NCBI RefSeq assembly: GCF_030163755.1
Contig: NZ_JASJOE010000020.1
Location: forward strand, 1-57,122
DNA from: Roseicyclus amphidinii
GTDB taxonomy: Bacteria; Pseudomonadota; Alphaproteobacteria; Rhodobacterales; Rhodobacteraceae
Direction of reading: 5' to 3'
DNA: 57,122 nt
The notes beneath the pieces were generated by a model, which was not told the DNA's origin, searched no databases, and worked only from the letters and a program-made list of their open reading frames with translations. Shown piece by piece: positions 8,826-16,532 of the stretch. Both the position numbers and the translations under genes were made by a program. Within the stretch, counting starts at the first letter, position 1. Every line of letters begins with the position of its first letter.

Positions 8826-8986
8826 GTCGATACTCGTCTGTTGGCTGTCGGGCTTCATACCCGAAGATATGCGGGGCAATCCCGCCCAAGGCTAGGCATA
8901 AACGCCATGCCCCACCGGTGGATTTCCGCCGTTCCCCGGATCGCCGCCACCTTCCCCGCCCCCGGCAAAGCGCCTATCTTCACGCC

Positions 8987-10240
8987 ATGCCCGCCCTGTG
9001 CCGCGATTGCCTGCATCCTTTCGAGACCGGACGCCGCTGCCCCGCCTGCGGCAGCCCGCGGATCACCGCGCATCCCGAGCTGTTCGATCTCGGCATCGCC
9101 CACATGGATTGCGACGCCTTCTACGCCAGCGTCGAGAAACGCGACAACCCCGCCCTGCGCGACAAGCCCGTCATCATCGGCGGCGGCCGCCGCGGCGTCG
9201 TCTCCACCGCCTGCTACATCGCCCGCATCAAGGGCGTCCGCTCGGCTATGCCGATGTTCCAGGCCCTGAAACTCTGCCCCGAGGCCGTCGTCGTGAAGGG
9301 CCGGATGGAGGTCTACGCCCGGGTCTCCCGACAGATCCGCGCGATGATGGAGGACATGACACCCGCCATCGAACCCCTCTCGCTCGACGAGGCGTTTCTC
9401 GACCTCACCGGCACCGCGCGGCTCCACGGCGCGCCCCCCGCGGTCCTGCTGGCGCGGCTCGTGAAACGGATGCAGACCGAGTTGGGCATCACCGGCTCCA
9501 TCGGCCTGTCGCACAACAAGTTCCTGGCGAAACTCGCCTCCGACCTCGACAAGCCGCGCGGCTTTTCCGTGATCGGCCAGGCGGAAACCCTCGATTTCCT
9601 CAGCGACAAGCCCGTGCGCATGATCTGGGGCATCGGCGCCGCCGGACAGGCCAGCCTCGAGGCGGTCGGCATCCGCAGCTTCGCCGACCTTCGCCGCTGG
9701 GACAGGCGCGACCTGCACGAGCGTTTCGGCACGATGGGCGAACGCCTCTGGCACCTTTGCCGCGGCGAAGACACCCGCCGCGTCGCCCCCGACCGTGCCG
9801 TCAAGTCGATCTCGAACGAAACCACCTTCGCCGAGGACATATCCGACCCCGACATCCTCGACGGCCACATCTGGCGCCTGGCCGAAAAGGTCGCCGACCG
9901 CGCCAAGGCCAAGGGGCTGGCGGGCCGCACCGTCACGCTGAAACTCAAGCGCGACGATTTCAGGCTCCTGACCCGCCGCCTGTCGCTGCCCGACGGCACC
10001 CAGGTCGCCGACCGCCTCTACCGAAGCGCCCGCACGCTCTACGACCAGGCCGACCACCCGCGCCCCTACCGCCTCATCGGCGTGGGCCTCTCCGAGCTGA
10101 TCCCGGCCGAGGCCGCCGACCGTTCCGGCGACCTGCTCGACCCGCAGGCCGCCCGCCGGATCAAGGCCGAGCGCGCCACCGACGCGATCCGCGCGCGCTT
10201 CGGTGAAGACGCGATCCTCAAGGGCCGCGCGTTGCGCTGA
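8987..10240 (+). CDS. dinB: DNA polymerase IV (Y family) with N-terminal zinc ribbon
   Basis: Error-prone lesion-bypass polymerase. The catalytic core begins at about residue 35 (AHMDCDAFYASVEKRDNPAL) and has the palm motif EPLSLDEAFLDLTG with both metal-binding acidic residues; finger, thumb (NKFLAKLASDLDKPRG) and little-finger regions follow. Unlike E. coli DinB the protein starts with about 32 extra residues, MPALCRDCLHPFETGRRCPAC, holding two CxxC pairs that look like a zinc ribbon. The start at 8987 retains the whole ribbon; no strong ribosome site is visible. I do not see the usual C-terminal beta-clamp motif clearly. Confidence 0.93.
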   Translation: MPALCRDCLHPFETGRRCPACGSPRITAHPELFDLGIAHMDCDAFYASVEKRDNPALRDKPVIIGGGRRGVVSTACYIARIKGVRSAMPMFQALKLCPEAVVVKGRMEVYARVSRQIRAMMEDMTPAIEPLSLDEAFLDLTGTARLHGAPPAVLLARLVKRMQTELGITGSIGLSHNKFLAKLASDLDKPRGFSVIGQAETLDFLSDKPVRMIWGIGAAGQASLEAVGIRSFADLRRWDRRDLHERFGTMGERLWHLCRGEDTRRVAPDRAVKSISNETTFAEDISDPDILDGHIWRLAEKVADRAKAKGLAGRTVTLKLKRDDFRLLTRRLSLPDGTQVADRLYRSARTLYDQADHPRPYRLIGVGLSELIPAEAADRSGDLLDPQAARRIKAERATDAIRARFGEDAILKGRALR

Positions 10241-10562
10241 GATCCGGGGATTGCGCCGGCTGCGCCGTCGCCCGTGGCGGAAAACAAGGTTTTCCGAACC
10301 CCTTGGCCGGCGCTGGTGCGGACCTCGGAGGGCATCTCTCACGTGAGGGTCACGCAAGGGTCGATGCCTCCGGCGGCCATATTTTCGGGATAGAGATGCA
10401 GCACGCGCGCGCCCACCGCATCTTCATCCTTCAAATATGGCGGGGGAGTCCCGAAGGGACGGGGGCGGAGCCCCCCACGCGCGAAGCGCAAACAAAAGAC
10501 TCACGGAGCGAAGCGACCTGAAAGAAACGCGGCCCAAGCCGCTCCTTTTGGTCAGCGGCGCA
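10241..10562. other. Intergenic region built of family-type repeats
   Basis: 322 bases without a gene between dinB and the convergent amidohydrolase gene. It holds a perfect hairpin at 10278-10296 and, from about 10418, an intergenic-repeat-like string (TTCATCCTTCAAATATGG, then runs of short GC hairpins such as GGGGGCGGAGCCCCC, and GGAGCGAAGCGACC). Nothing suggests a gene. Confidence 0.5.
10278..10296. repeat. Hairpin with GGAAAAC/GTTTTCC arms
   Basis: CGGAAAAC-AAG-GTTTTCCG: 8-base-pair perfect stem with a 3-base loop, 37 bases after the dinB stop. Its arms are the same as those of the palindromes at 26272-26291 and 35861-35880; only the centre differs. Could terminate dinB poorly, but is more likely a dispersed element. 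Confidence 0.55.
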
Positions 10563-11420
10563 TCATTCGGCGGCCAGCGGAACGCGACCGGGGCGCGTGG
10601 CGATCACCCGGTCGATCACATTGGTGACGATCCGCTTCATCGTGTCGAAATTGCCCGAGGGCCGCAGCAGCCGCTCGTTCATGTAAAGCGCCCGGTCGAT
10701 CTCGATCTGCACCGCGTGCCGCCCGCGCGCGGGCCGTCCGTAATGCTGCGTGACGAACGCCCCCGCGAAGGGCGCGTTGCGGATCACGCTCAACCCCTCG
10801 GCGACGAAGGCCGCTTCCAGCACATCCACCAGCTCGGCCGCGGCCGACGCGCCGAACCGGTCGCCCAGCACGACATCGGGCCGGCGCTGACCTCCGCGCG
10901 TGACCCCGTCCAGCGCCTCGTGCGGCATCGAGTGGAAATCCAGCAGCACCGCCTCGCCGTAAAGGTGTTGCGCCTCGCCCATCAGCCCGCCCAGGGCGGC
11001 ATGGTAGGGCCGCCAGACCTCGGCGATTCGGGTCTCGGCCTCGGCGCGGCTGATCTTGCCGCGGTAGATCGCGCGCCCATTGGCCACGACCCGCGGAATC
11101 ACGCCCAGCCCGGACGAGATGCGCGGCGTCTGCAGACCCCGCGGCACGCCCTCGACCACGGCGGGGTCCATCTCGTCGGGGCTTCGGTTCAGGTCCAGCC
11201 AGGCGCGCGGATATTCCGCGGCGATCAGCGGCGCTCCCAGGCGCGGCGCCTCTGCCACGAGCATGTCCATGAACGCATCTTCGGACGAGCGGATGCCCTG
11301 CGAATCGAGCACTGTCGCCGCAAGGAACTCCGGCGGATAGTAGCGCCCCGAATGCGGCGTCGCCACGACGACGGGGGTCAACAGGTCGCGCGGGCGATCT
11401 AGGCGATAGGCAGGCGGCAT
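10563..11420 (-). CDS. N-formylglutamate amidohydrolase family protein
   Basis: 285-residue hydrolase of the HutG (type II)/N-formylglutamate deformylase family, which hydrolyses N-formyl amino acids in histidine breakdown or related pathways. Visible signatures: VATPHSGRYYPPEF near the N-terminus, DLNRSPDEMDP, the metal-site LLDFHSMPHEA and HAVQIEIDRALYMNE. The start at 11420 (MPPAYRLDRP) drops a long unsupported N-terminal extension. No hut genes lie nearby, so the actual substrate is open. Confidence 0.85.
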   Translation of the reverse strand: MPPAYRLDRPRDLLTPVVVATPHSGRYYPPEFLAATVLDSQGIRSSEDAFMDMLVAEAPRLGAPLIAAEYPRAWLDLNRSPDEMDPAVVEGVPRGLQTPRISSGLGVIPRVVANGRAIYRGKISRAEAETRIAEVWRPYHAALGGLMGEAQHLYGEAVLLDFHSMPHEALDGVTRGGQRRPDVVLGDRFGASAAAELVDVLEAAFVAEGLSVIRNAPFAGAFVTQHYGRPARGRHAVQIEIDRALYMNERLLRPSGNFDTMKRIVTNVIDRVIATRPGRVPLAAE

Positions 11421-11586
11421 GCGCACTCCGGGTCTGTCCGTTCCGCAAAGATATAGCGGGTTTTCGCGCGAGGCCAAAAGCCCTTGAACCCCTCCGATCT
11501 TCCTTCTATAGACCGCACACCCAAGCGGCGGCGGCGCGGCACCTGGCCTTTCGGCGGGTGACACCTGCAAGGTCCCGGTCGGGTTC

Positions 11587-11661
<75 letters not shown>

Positions 11662-11799
11662 TCTTCCCTTTTCTTGAAAGGGGGCAGCGACGGGGACAGC
11701 GCGGCAGCGTCGGGTCCCGTGGCAAGGAATTCGCCGGTCCCCCGCGGGGCCAGACAACAACCCAAGGCGCATCGCCGCGCCGCGACGAAGGAGAAGGCC

Positions 11800-11925
11800 A
11801 TGAAGGTCAAGAACTCGCTCCGCTCGCTCAAGCAGCGCCACCGCGATTGCCGCGTCGTGCGCCGCAAGGGCCGGGTCTACGTGATCAACAAGACCCAGCG
11901 CCGCTTCAAGGCCCGCCAGGGCTGA
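11800..11925 (+). CDS. rpmJ: Ribosomal protein L36, zinc-free form
   Basis: 41-residue protein of the large ribosomal subunit, [20 protein letters not shown], ending [10 protein letters not shown]. The CxxC...CxxxxH zinc ligands of the C-plus type are absent (only one Cys), so this is the longer C-minus type that functions without zinc. GAAGGAG lies 7 bases upstream. A strong terminator follows 26 bases after the stop, so it is a monocistronic unit behind tRNA-Val. Confidence 0.97.
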   Translation: MKVKNSLRSLKQRHRDCRVVRRKGRVYVINKTQRRFKARQG

Positions 11926-11951
11926 GACCGCAGCGCAAGCTGATCGGAAAG

Positions 11952-11974
11952 GCCGCCCTCGGGGCGGCTTTTTT
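11952..11974 (+). terminator. Intrinsic terminator of rpmJ
   Basis: Perfect 7-base-pair stem GCCGCCC/GGGCGGC with a TCG loop followed by six T's. Confidence 0.93.
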
Positions 11975-12029
11975 CGGTCTGCCCACCCGCCAGGCCCACC
12001 CGCCACGCGCATGTGCGAGCGGCGCGCGC

Positions 12030-12572
12030 CTAGTCGCCCGCCTCGCGGCGCAGCAGGTCATCCAGCGTGTAGCGCGCTTCGATCGGCCCGGCGTCGCCCG
12101 CGATGAAATCGGGGTCCTGCCCCATGCAGCCCAGCCCGCAGACCAGCACCGCGAGGCCCTCTTCGCCGTCGATGTACCACAGCCGCCCGCCGGGCGTGGC
12201 CACGTACCCGTTCACGCCCTCCTCCATGTCACCCAGCAGATCGGTGCTCGACGGCACCTCGCTGTCGGCCCCGCTGTCGAAGGCCGCATGGGTGTGGAAC
12301 GAGGCCGTCACCTCGAGGAACCGGCTCTCGTCACCCCGGCTGAGGCAGGACCACGCGTCGCCCCGCGTGACCTCGGTCGCCATGTAACCGCCATCCGGCA
12401 ACAGCCCGATATAGCCGCAATACTCGCGATTCTCCGCGAAGCTGCGCGGCTGCAGATCCATCAGGATCTCCCGCGCAACCTCCAGCTCGGCAGGGTCCTG
12501 AGCAAGGGCCCCGCCTGCCAGACCAACGGCCAACAGGGCACAGGCCACCCCACCACTCGTAAACTGCTTCAC
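12030..12572 (-). CDS. Exported DUF4329/JAMM-like protein
   Basis: 180 residues with a GTG start whose GTGA overlaps the stop of the caspase-like gene, so translation is coupled. A Sec signal (cut after GGALA) precedes a domain with EYCGYIG (Glu50), SFHTH (His93, His95) and PSSTD (Ser108, Asp111). This E...HxH...SxxD order is the metal-site layout of JAMM/MPN metallopeptidases, and the ending GYVATPGGRLWYID matches what I recall of DUF4329. Four cysteines (52, 76, 144, 149) may form disulfides. Enzymatic activity, perhaps isopeptidase or murein-peptide hydrolysis, is inferred only. Confidence 0.7.
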   Translation of the reverse strand: MKQFTSGGVACALLAVGLAGGALAQDPAELEVAREILMDLQPRSFAENREYCGYIGLLPDGGYMATEVTRGDAWSCLSRGDESRFLEVTASFHTHAAFDSGADSEVPSSTDLLGDMEEGVNGYVATPGGRLWYIDGEEGLAVLVCGLGCMGQDPDFIAGDAGPIEARYTLDDLLRREAGD

Positions 12573-14251
12573 TCGAAAATCCTTCCTCCGATGGCCTCCG
12601 CAAGCAAGCGCACAACCGTCATCTGGTCAAGATACCCGGTCGCGCCCATGCCCCGCGACCGCTGATACTCGCGGATCGCCGCCCGCGCGCGCCCGTCGAA
12701 GCGTCCATCCACCCGGCCCGGATCGATCCCCAGCGCCGCCAGCCGCTGCTCGGCCAGCTGCCGCATCTGCGGCGTCAGGTTCAGCGCCGCCTCGCGCGCC
12801 TCGGCCAGCGACAGCTCGCGCGGGGTCAGCCCGGTTTCCAGCACCGACAGCCGCGATTGCGCGACATCGGCGAACTGTCCGCCCGGATACAGCTCGAGAT
12901 ACCGCCGGTAGGCCGCCACCGAATCGGCGGCCCGGACCTCCTCCCAGACGCGCTCTTCCTGGGCTTCCACCTCGGCCATGCGCGCCGCGTCGATCTCGTC
13001 CAGCCGCGCCTGCGCCACCTCCGAGAACAGCCCGTCGGGATAACGCGAGAGATAGGCGCGCAGCGCCGCCTCGTCCCGGCCCTGTCCCGTCGCCTGCCAA
13101 AAGGCGCGATCCGCCTGCGCCTGGGCCTCGCGCTGAAGCCGCGCCTCTTCCTCCAGCTCGGCGGCGCGTCGGCTGGCCGCCTCGCGCAGCACGGCGATCT
13201 GCGGCCCGGTCAGGAACCCGGTCACCTCGAAGCCGCGCGCGCCCTGCCAACCGCGGATCGCGCCGCGCGTGCCGGGCCCGAAGATCCCGTCGATCCCCCG
13301 CGTGTTGTAACCGAGCAGGCTCAGATCCCGCTGGATCTGTTGCCGCTGCGACCGGCCCAGGGACAGCGCCGCCTCTGCGGCCTCCGCCCGCGCCACCGGG
13401 TCGGCGGCCTCCGCCTCCAGCGCCGCAACCCGGTCCCGCGCCTCCCCGGCAAAGACACCGGCCGGGAACTGCTCGAGATAGGCGCGATAGGACCCGGGCG
13501 TGTTCAACTCCTGCACCGCGGCCCACAGCGCCGCTTCCTCCTCCGAGGGGCCTGTGGGCGGCTCCGCCTCGCCCTGCTCCTCCGCCTCGACCGGCGGAAC
13601 CGGCAGGAAGGGCAGCGCGGGCGACACGAACCCGACCGCGCGCAGCCCGCGCGCCTCCTCCAGCGCCTCGGCAAGGTCGGCCCCCGGCCGCAACAGCACG
13701 TCGCGCGCCAGGTCGGCCAGCGCGTCCGTCGCCCCGGTCACGATCGTCACCCCCTGCGGGGCCTCCAGCACCCCGAGCCCGCGGGCAAGCCCCGCGCCCG
13801 GCTCGATCCGCCGCATCTCCTGCCCCAGCAACACCACGGCCCGCCCCGGCGCACGCGCCGCGATCTCGAACAGCACGTCCAGCGCGATCCCCTCCGCGCC
13901 GACCGTGGCAAGGTCCGGCCGCTCCGCATCTGTCCCCAGAAGCCATGTCCCCACCGCGGAATGCAGCAGGTGCCCGGACAGGGCGACCAGAACGCGCTCG
14001 CTCTCCTCGGCCTCCAGCAGGGCCGACACCGCCGCGCGCAGTGCCTCGGCGGTGCCGTTCTCCACCACGATCACGTCGAAGCCCGCGCGGTCCAGCGGCC
14101 CCTCCAGCGACAGGATCTCGTCGCCGCCGTTCAGGTTCTGCGCCGCGCCGTAGCGGTCATTCGCAATCAGCAGGGCGGTATCCGCCCCGGCCTGCGTGGC
14201 AGCGCCAAGGGCGAGGGCAAAGGGGATCAGGGCGGGAATCAGGGCGCGCAT
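12569..14251 (-). CDS. Caspase-like pseudo-protease with peptidoglycan-binding domains
   Basis: 560-residue exported protein. After a Sec signal (about 1-23) comes a caspase-like fold (TALLIANDRYGAAQNLNG to about 215). The His of the dyad is present (LSGHLLHS, His94), but the LDACR-type strand reads VVLLGQEMRR and I find no cysteine in the entire protein, so it cannot be a cysteine protease. Three repeats with the pattern YxxYLxxxPxGxFxxxAxxRL follow, interleaved with two peptidoglycan_binding_1-like domains (about 320-385, and 490-560 at the C-terminus: RVDGRFDGRARAAIREYQRSRG). GGAGGT upstream supports the start at 14251. Probably a wall-associated scaffold or sensor. Confidence 0.78.
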   Translation of the reverse strand: MRALIPALIPFALALGAATQAGADTALLIANDRYGAAQNLNGGDEILSLEGPLDRAGFDVIVVENGTAEALRAAVSALLEAEESERVLVALSGHLLHSAVGTWLLGTDAERPDLATVGAEGIALDVLFEIAARAPGRAVVLLGQEMRRIEPGAGLARGLGVLEAPQGVTIVTGATDALADLARDVLLRPGADLAEALEEARGLRAVGFVSPALPFLPVPPVEAEEQGEAEPPTGPSEEEAALWAAVQELNTPGSYRAYLEQFPAGVFAGEARDRVAALEAEAADPVARAEAAEAALSLGRSQRQQIQRDLSLLGYNTRGIDGIFGPGTRGAIRGWQGARGFEVTGFLTGPQIAVLREAASRRAAELEEEARLQREAQAQADRAFWQATGQGRDEAALRAYLSRYPDGLFSEVAQARLDEIDAARMAEVEAQEERVWEEVRAADSVAAYRRYLELYPGGQFADVAQSRLSVLETGLTPRELSLAEAREAALNLTPQMRQLAEQRLAALGIDPGRVDGRFDGRARAAIREYQRSRGMGATGYLDQMTVVRLLAEAIGGRIFE

Positions 14252-14331
14252 GGCGGCTACCTCCGTTGGGTCCGGTTTCCCCCTCGGGGTAGCACGATCC
14301 CCGCCGGTTAACCGATAACCAACTCCGCCGA

Positions 14332-15516
14332 TCACTCGTACTTTCGTTGATCGTCGATCACGAGCCCATCATTCGGCAGGCTTCCGGGCGCCACGATCTC
14401 GACCCGCCCCTTCAGCTTCATCACCGCGGCCACGCTCTCGGCCAGCGCATCCGCGTCGGCGCCCTCGGCCTCGACCCGCACGGTCATCACATCCATCTCG
14501 CCCTCGCGCGTGGCGATGACGCGGGCGCGCCCGACCCCGGCATGACGGCCCACGAACTCGGCCACCTGCTCGGGGCGCACGAACATGCCCTTGATCTTCG
14601 TGGTCTGGTCGGCACGCCCCATCCAGCCCTTGATCCGCAGGTTCGTCCGCCCGCAGGGGCTTTGCCCCGGCAGCACGGCCGACAGGTCGCCGGTGGCGAA
14701 ACGGATCAGCGGGTAATCGGGGTTCAGCGTGGTGACCACGACCTCGCCCACCTCACCCTCGGCGACAGGGTCGCCCGTGCCGGGGCGCACGATCTCCACG
14801 ATCACGCCCTCGTCCACGATCATCCCCTCCATCGCCTCGCTCTCGTAGGCGATGTTGCCCAGGTCGGCGGTCGCATAGCACTGCAGGCAGGCGATGCCGC
14901 GATCCGCATATTCCGTCCTGAGCGAGGGGAACAACGCGCCCCCCCCGACGGCGGCGCGGGCAAAGGCCAGCTCCACCCCCATCTCGTCCGCCTTGTCGAG
15001 GATCACCTTCAGGTAATCCGGCGTCCCCGCATAGGCGGTGCAGCCCACGTCCTTCGCCGCGCGCACCTGCAACTCGGTCTGCCCCACACCGGCTGGCAAC
15101 ACCGCGGCCCCCACCGCCCGCGCCCCGCTCTCGAAGATCATGCCCGCCGGCGTCAGGTGATAGCCGAAGCAGTTCTGCACCACGTCGCCCGCCCCGATCC
15201 CCACGGCATGCAGGAAACGGCCCATGCGCCACCAGTCATGGCTCACGCCGCCCGGCTCGTAGATCGGGCCGGGGCTCTGGAACACATGGGCCAGGTTGCG
15301 CACCGGCAATCCGCCGAAGGGCGGATGCTCGGCCTGCCGCGCCACCAGCTCCGACTTGCGCAGCACCGGTAGCCCGGCCAGCTCGTCCAGCGACGCCACC
15401 GCCGCCATACCGTTCGAGGCCAGCTGCGCGTTCAGCTGCGCCAACTGGTCCGCGGCCCGCGCATCGGCGCTGCGCGTCTCGAGCGCGTCGTAATGTTTGC
15501 GGTTCTCGTCCAGCAT
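14332..15516 (-). CDS. PaaK-like adenylate-forming protein with altered P-loop
   Basis: 394 residues of the phenylacetate-CoA ligase superfamily: GYHLTPAGMIFE, YAGTPDYLKVILD, CYATADLGNIAYE, YPLIRFATGDLS, GRADQTTKIKGMFVRPEQV and a final Lys in DDQRKYE. The usual ATP-binding SSGTTGKP, however, is replaced by QSPGPIYEPGG, so ligase activity is uncertain. The start at 15516 overlaps the livF stop (TGATG) with AGAGGT upstream. It is the last gene of the Liv-type operon and could activate the imported acid to a CoA thioester, or bind rather than convert it. Confidence 0.75.
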   Translation of the reverse strand: MLDENRKHYDALETRSADARAADQLAQLNAQLASNGMAAVASLDELAGLPVLRKSELVARQAEHPPFGGLPVRNLAHVFQSPGPIYEPGGVSHDWWRMGRFLHAVGIGAGDVVQNCFGYHLTPAGMIFESGARAVGAAVLPAGVGQTELQVRAAKDVGCTAYAGTPDYLKVILDKADEMGVELAFARAAVGGGALFPSLRTEYADRGIACLQCYATADLGNIAYESEAMEGMIVDEGVIVEIVRPGTGDPVAEGEVGEVVVTTLNPDYPLIRFATGDLSAVLPGQSPCGRTNLRIKGWMGRADQTTKIKGMFVRPEQVAEFVGRHAGVGRARVIATREGEMDVMTVRVEAEGADADALAESVAAVMKLKGRVEIVAPGSLPNDGLVIDDQRKYE

Positions 15517-16376
15517 CAGCTCAGCCACCTCTTGCGCCGCCGGTAGCTCCGCACGTCACGGAACGATTTCCGGCCCTCCTCGGACATGCCGAGGTAAAAC
15601 TCCTTCACATCCGGGTTCTCGCGCAGATCGGCTGCGGGCCCGTCCATCACCACCCGTCCCGATTCCAGGATGTAGCCGTAATGCGCAAAGCGCAGCGCCA
15701 CGTTGGTGTTCTGCTCGGCCAGCAGGAAGGTCACCCCCTGCTCCTCGTTCAGCCGCTTCACGATGCCGAAGATCTGCTCCACCAGCTGCGGCGCCAGCCC
15801 CATCGACGGCTCGTCCAGCAGGATCGTCTCGGGCCGGCTCATCAACGCCCGCCCGATCGCCGTCATCTGCTGCTCGCCACCGCTGGTATAACCCGCCTGG
15901 CTCCCCCGCCGCTCCTTCAGCCGCGGGAAATAATCATAGACCATCTCCAGGTCGGCGGCGATCGCGCCACGCCCGTCCTTGCGCGTGTAGCTCCCGGTCA
16001 GCAGGTTCTCCTCGACGGTCAGGTGCTCGAAACAATGCCGCCCTTCCATCACCTGGATCACGCCCCGGTCGACAAGGTCCGACGGCGTCAGATCGGCCAC
16101 CGGCTCGCCGCGATAGAGGATCGACCCCTTCGTGACCTCGCCGCGCTCGGAATGCAGCAGGTTCGAGATCGCCTTCAGCGTCGTCGTCTTGCCTGCCCCG
16201 TTACCGCCCAGAAGCGCGGTGATGCCCCCTTTCGGCACCTTCAGGCTGACACCCTTCAGCACGAGGATCACGTGATTGTAGATGACCTCGATATTGTTGA
16301 CCTCCAGAAGCGTCTCCGCCCCGTCCAGCTCCGGCGCCACGCCATCGCCATGGGTCTCCAAAGGCTGGTCCAGCAT
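15516..16376 (-). CDS. livF: Branched-chain (Liv) ABC transporter ATPase, LivF type
   Basis: Cytoplasmic ATPase of a HAAT-family importer. Walker A LLGGNGAGKTTTLK, signature TSGGEQQMTAIGRAL, Walker B ETILLDEPSMGLAP and the switch His-equivalent LLAEQN region are intact. The C-terminus carries an unusual basic tail (SYRRRKRWLS). The start at 16376 has GGGGAG upstream. About 25 residues longer at the N-terminus than standard LivF. Partner of the LivG gene; the substrate is likely a carboxylate rather than an amino acid because two acyl-CoA ligase-type genes share the operon (inference). Confidence 0.9.
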   Translation of the reverse strand: MLDQPLETHGDGVAPELDGAETLLEVNNIEVIYNHVILVLKGVSLKVPKGGITALLGGNGAGKTTTLKAISNLLHSERGEVTKGSILYRGEPVADLTPSDLVDRGVIQVMEGRHCFEHLTVEENLLTGSYTRKDGRGAIAADLEMVYDYFPRLKERRGSQAGYTSGGEQQMTAIGRALMSRPETILLDEPSMGLAPQLVEQIFGIVKRLNEEQGVTFLLAEQNTNVALRFAHYGYILESGRVVMDGPAADLRENPDVKEFYLGMSEEGRKSFRDVRSYRRRKRWLS

Positions 16377-16420
16377 CTCCCGGCTCTCCCCTGCCACGGC
16401 GCCCGTCACAAGCCCCGTTG

Positions 16421-16500
16421 ATATCCCGTTAAGGTTAACGCGCGCGCCCCCAAGGCCCACGCCCCGCCTTCATCTTCCCGAAAATACGGAAATCCCGGCG
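16421..16500. repeat. Dispersed intergenic module (GTTAAGGTTAAC plus TTCATCTT..AAATAC)
   Basis: GTTAAGGTTAAC (16428-16439) is followed after about 30 bases by CTTCATCTTCCCGAAAATAC. The same two blocks, TTAACCTTAAC then CTTCATCTTGGCAAATAC, recur at 27588-27630 between other genes, and the second block also near 10420. The GTTAAC half resembles a CtrA half-site. Probably a family-specific intergenic repeat. Confidence 0.5.
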
Positions 16501-16523
16501 GCGACACCCGCGCCGCCGCCGGG
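16494..16523 (-). terminator. GC hairpin between substrate-binding protein and livF
   Basis: A 10-base-pair perfect stem (CCCGGCGGCG with CGCCGCCGGG, 10-base loop) lies just after the binding-protein stop on the minus strand. It is followed by ATTTCCGTATTTT rather than a clean T run. Such stems after binding-protein genes usually dampen read-through so that the binding protein is made in excess over the ATPase. Confidence 0.5.
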
Positions 16524-16532
16524 GGTCCTGGA

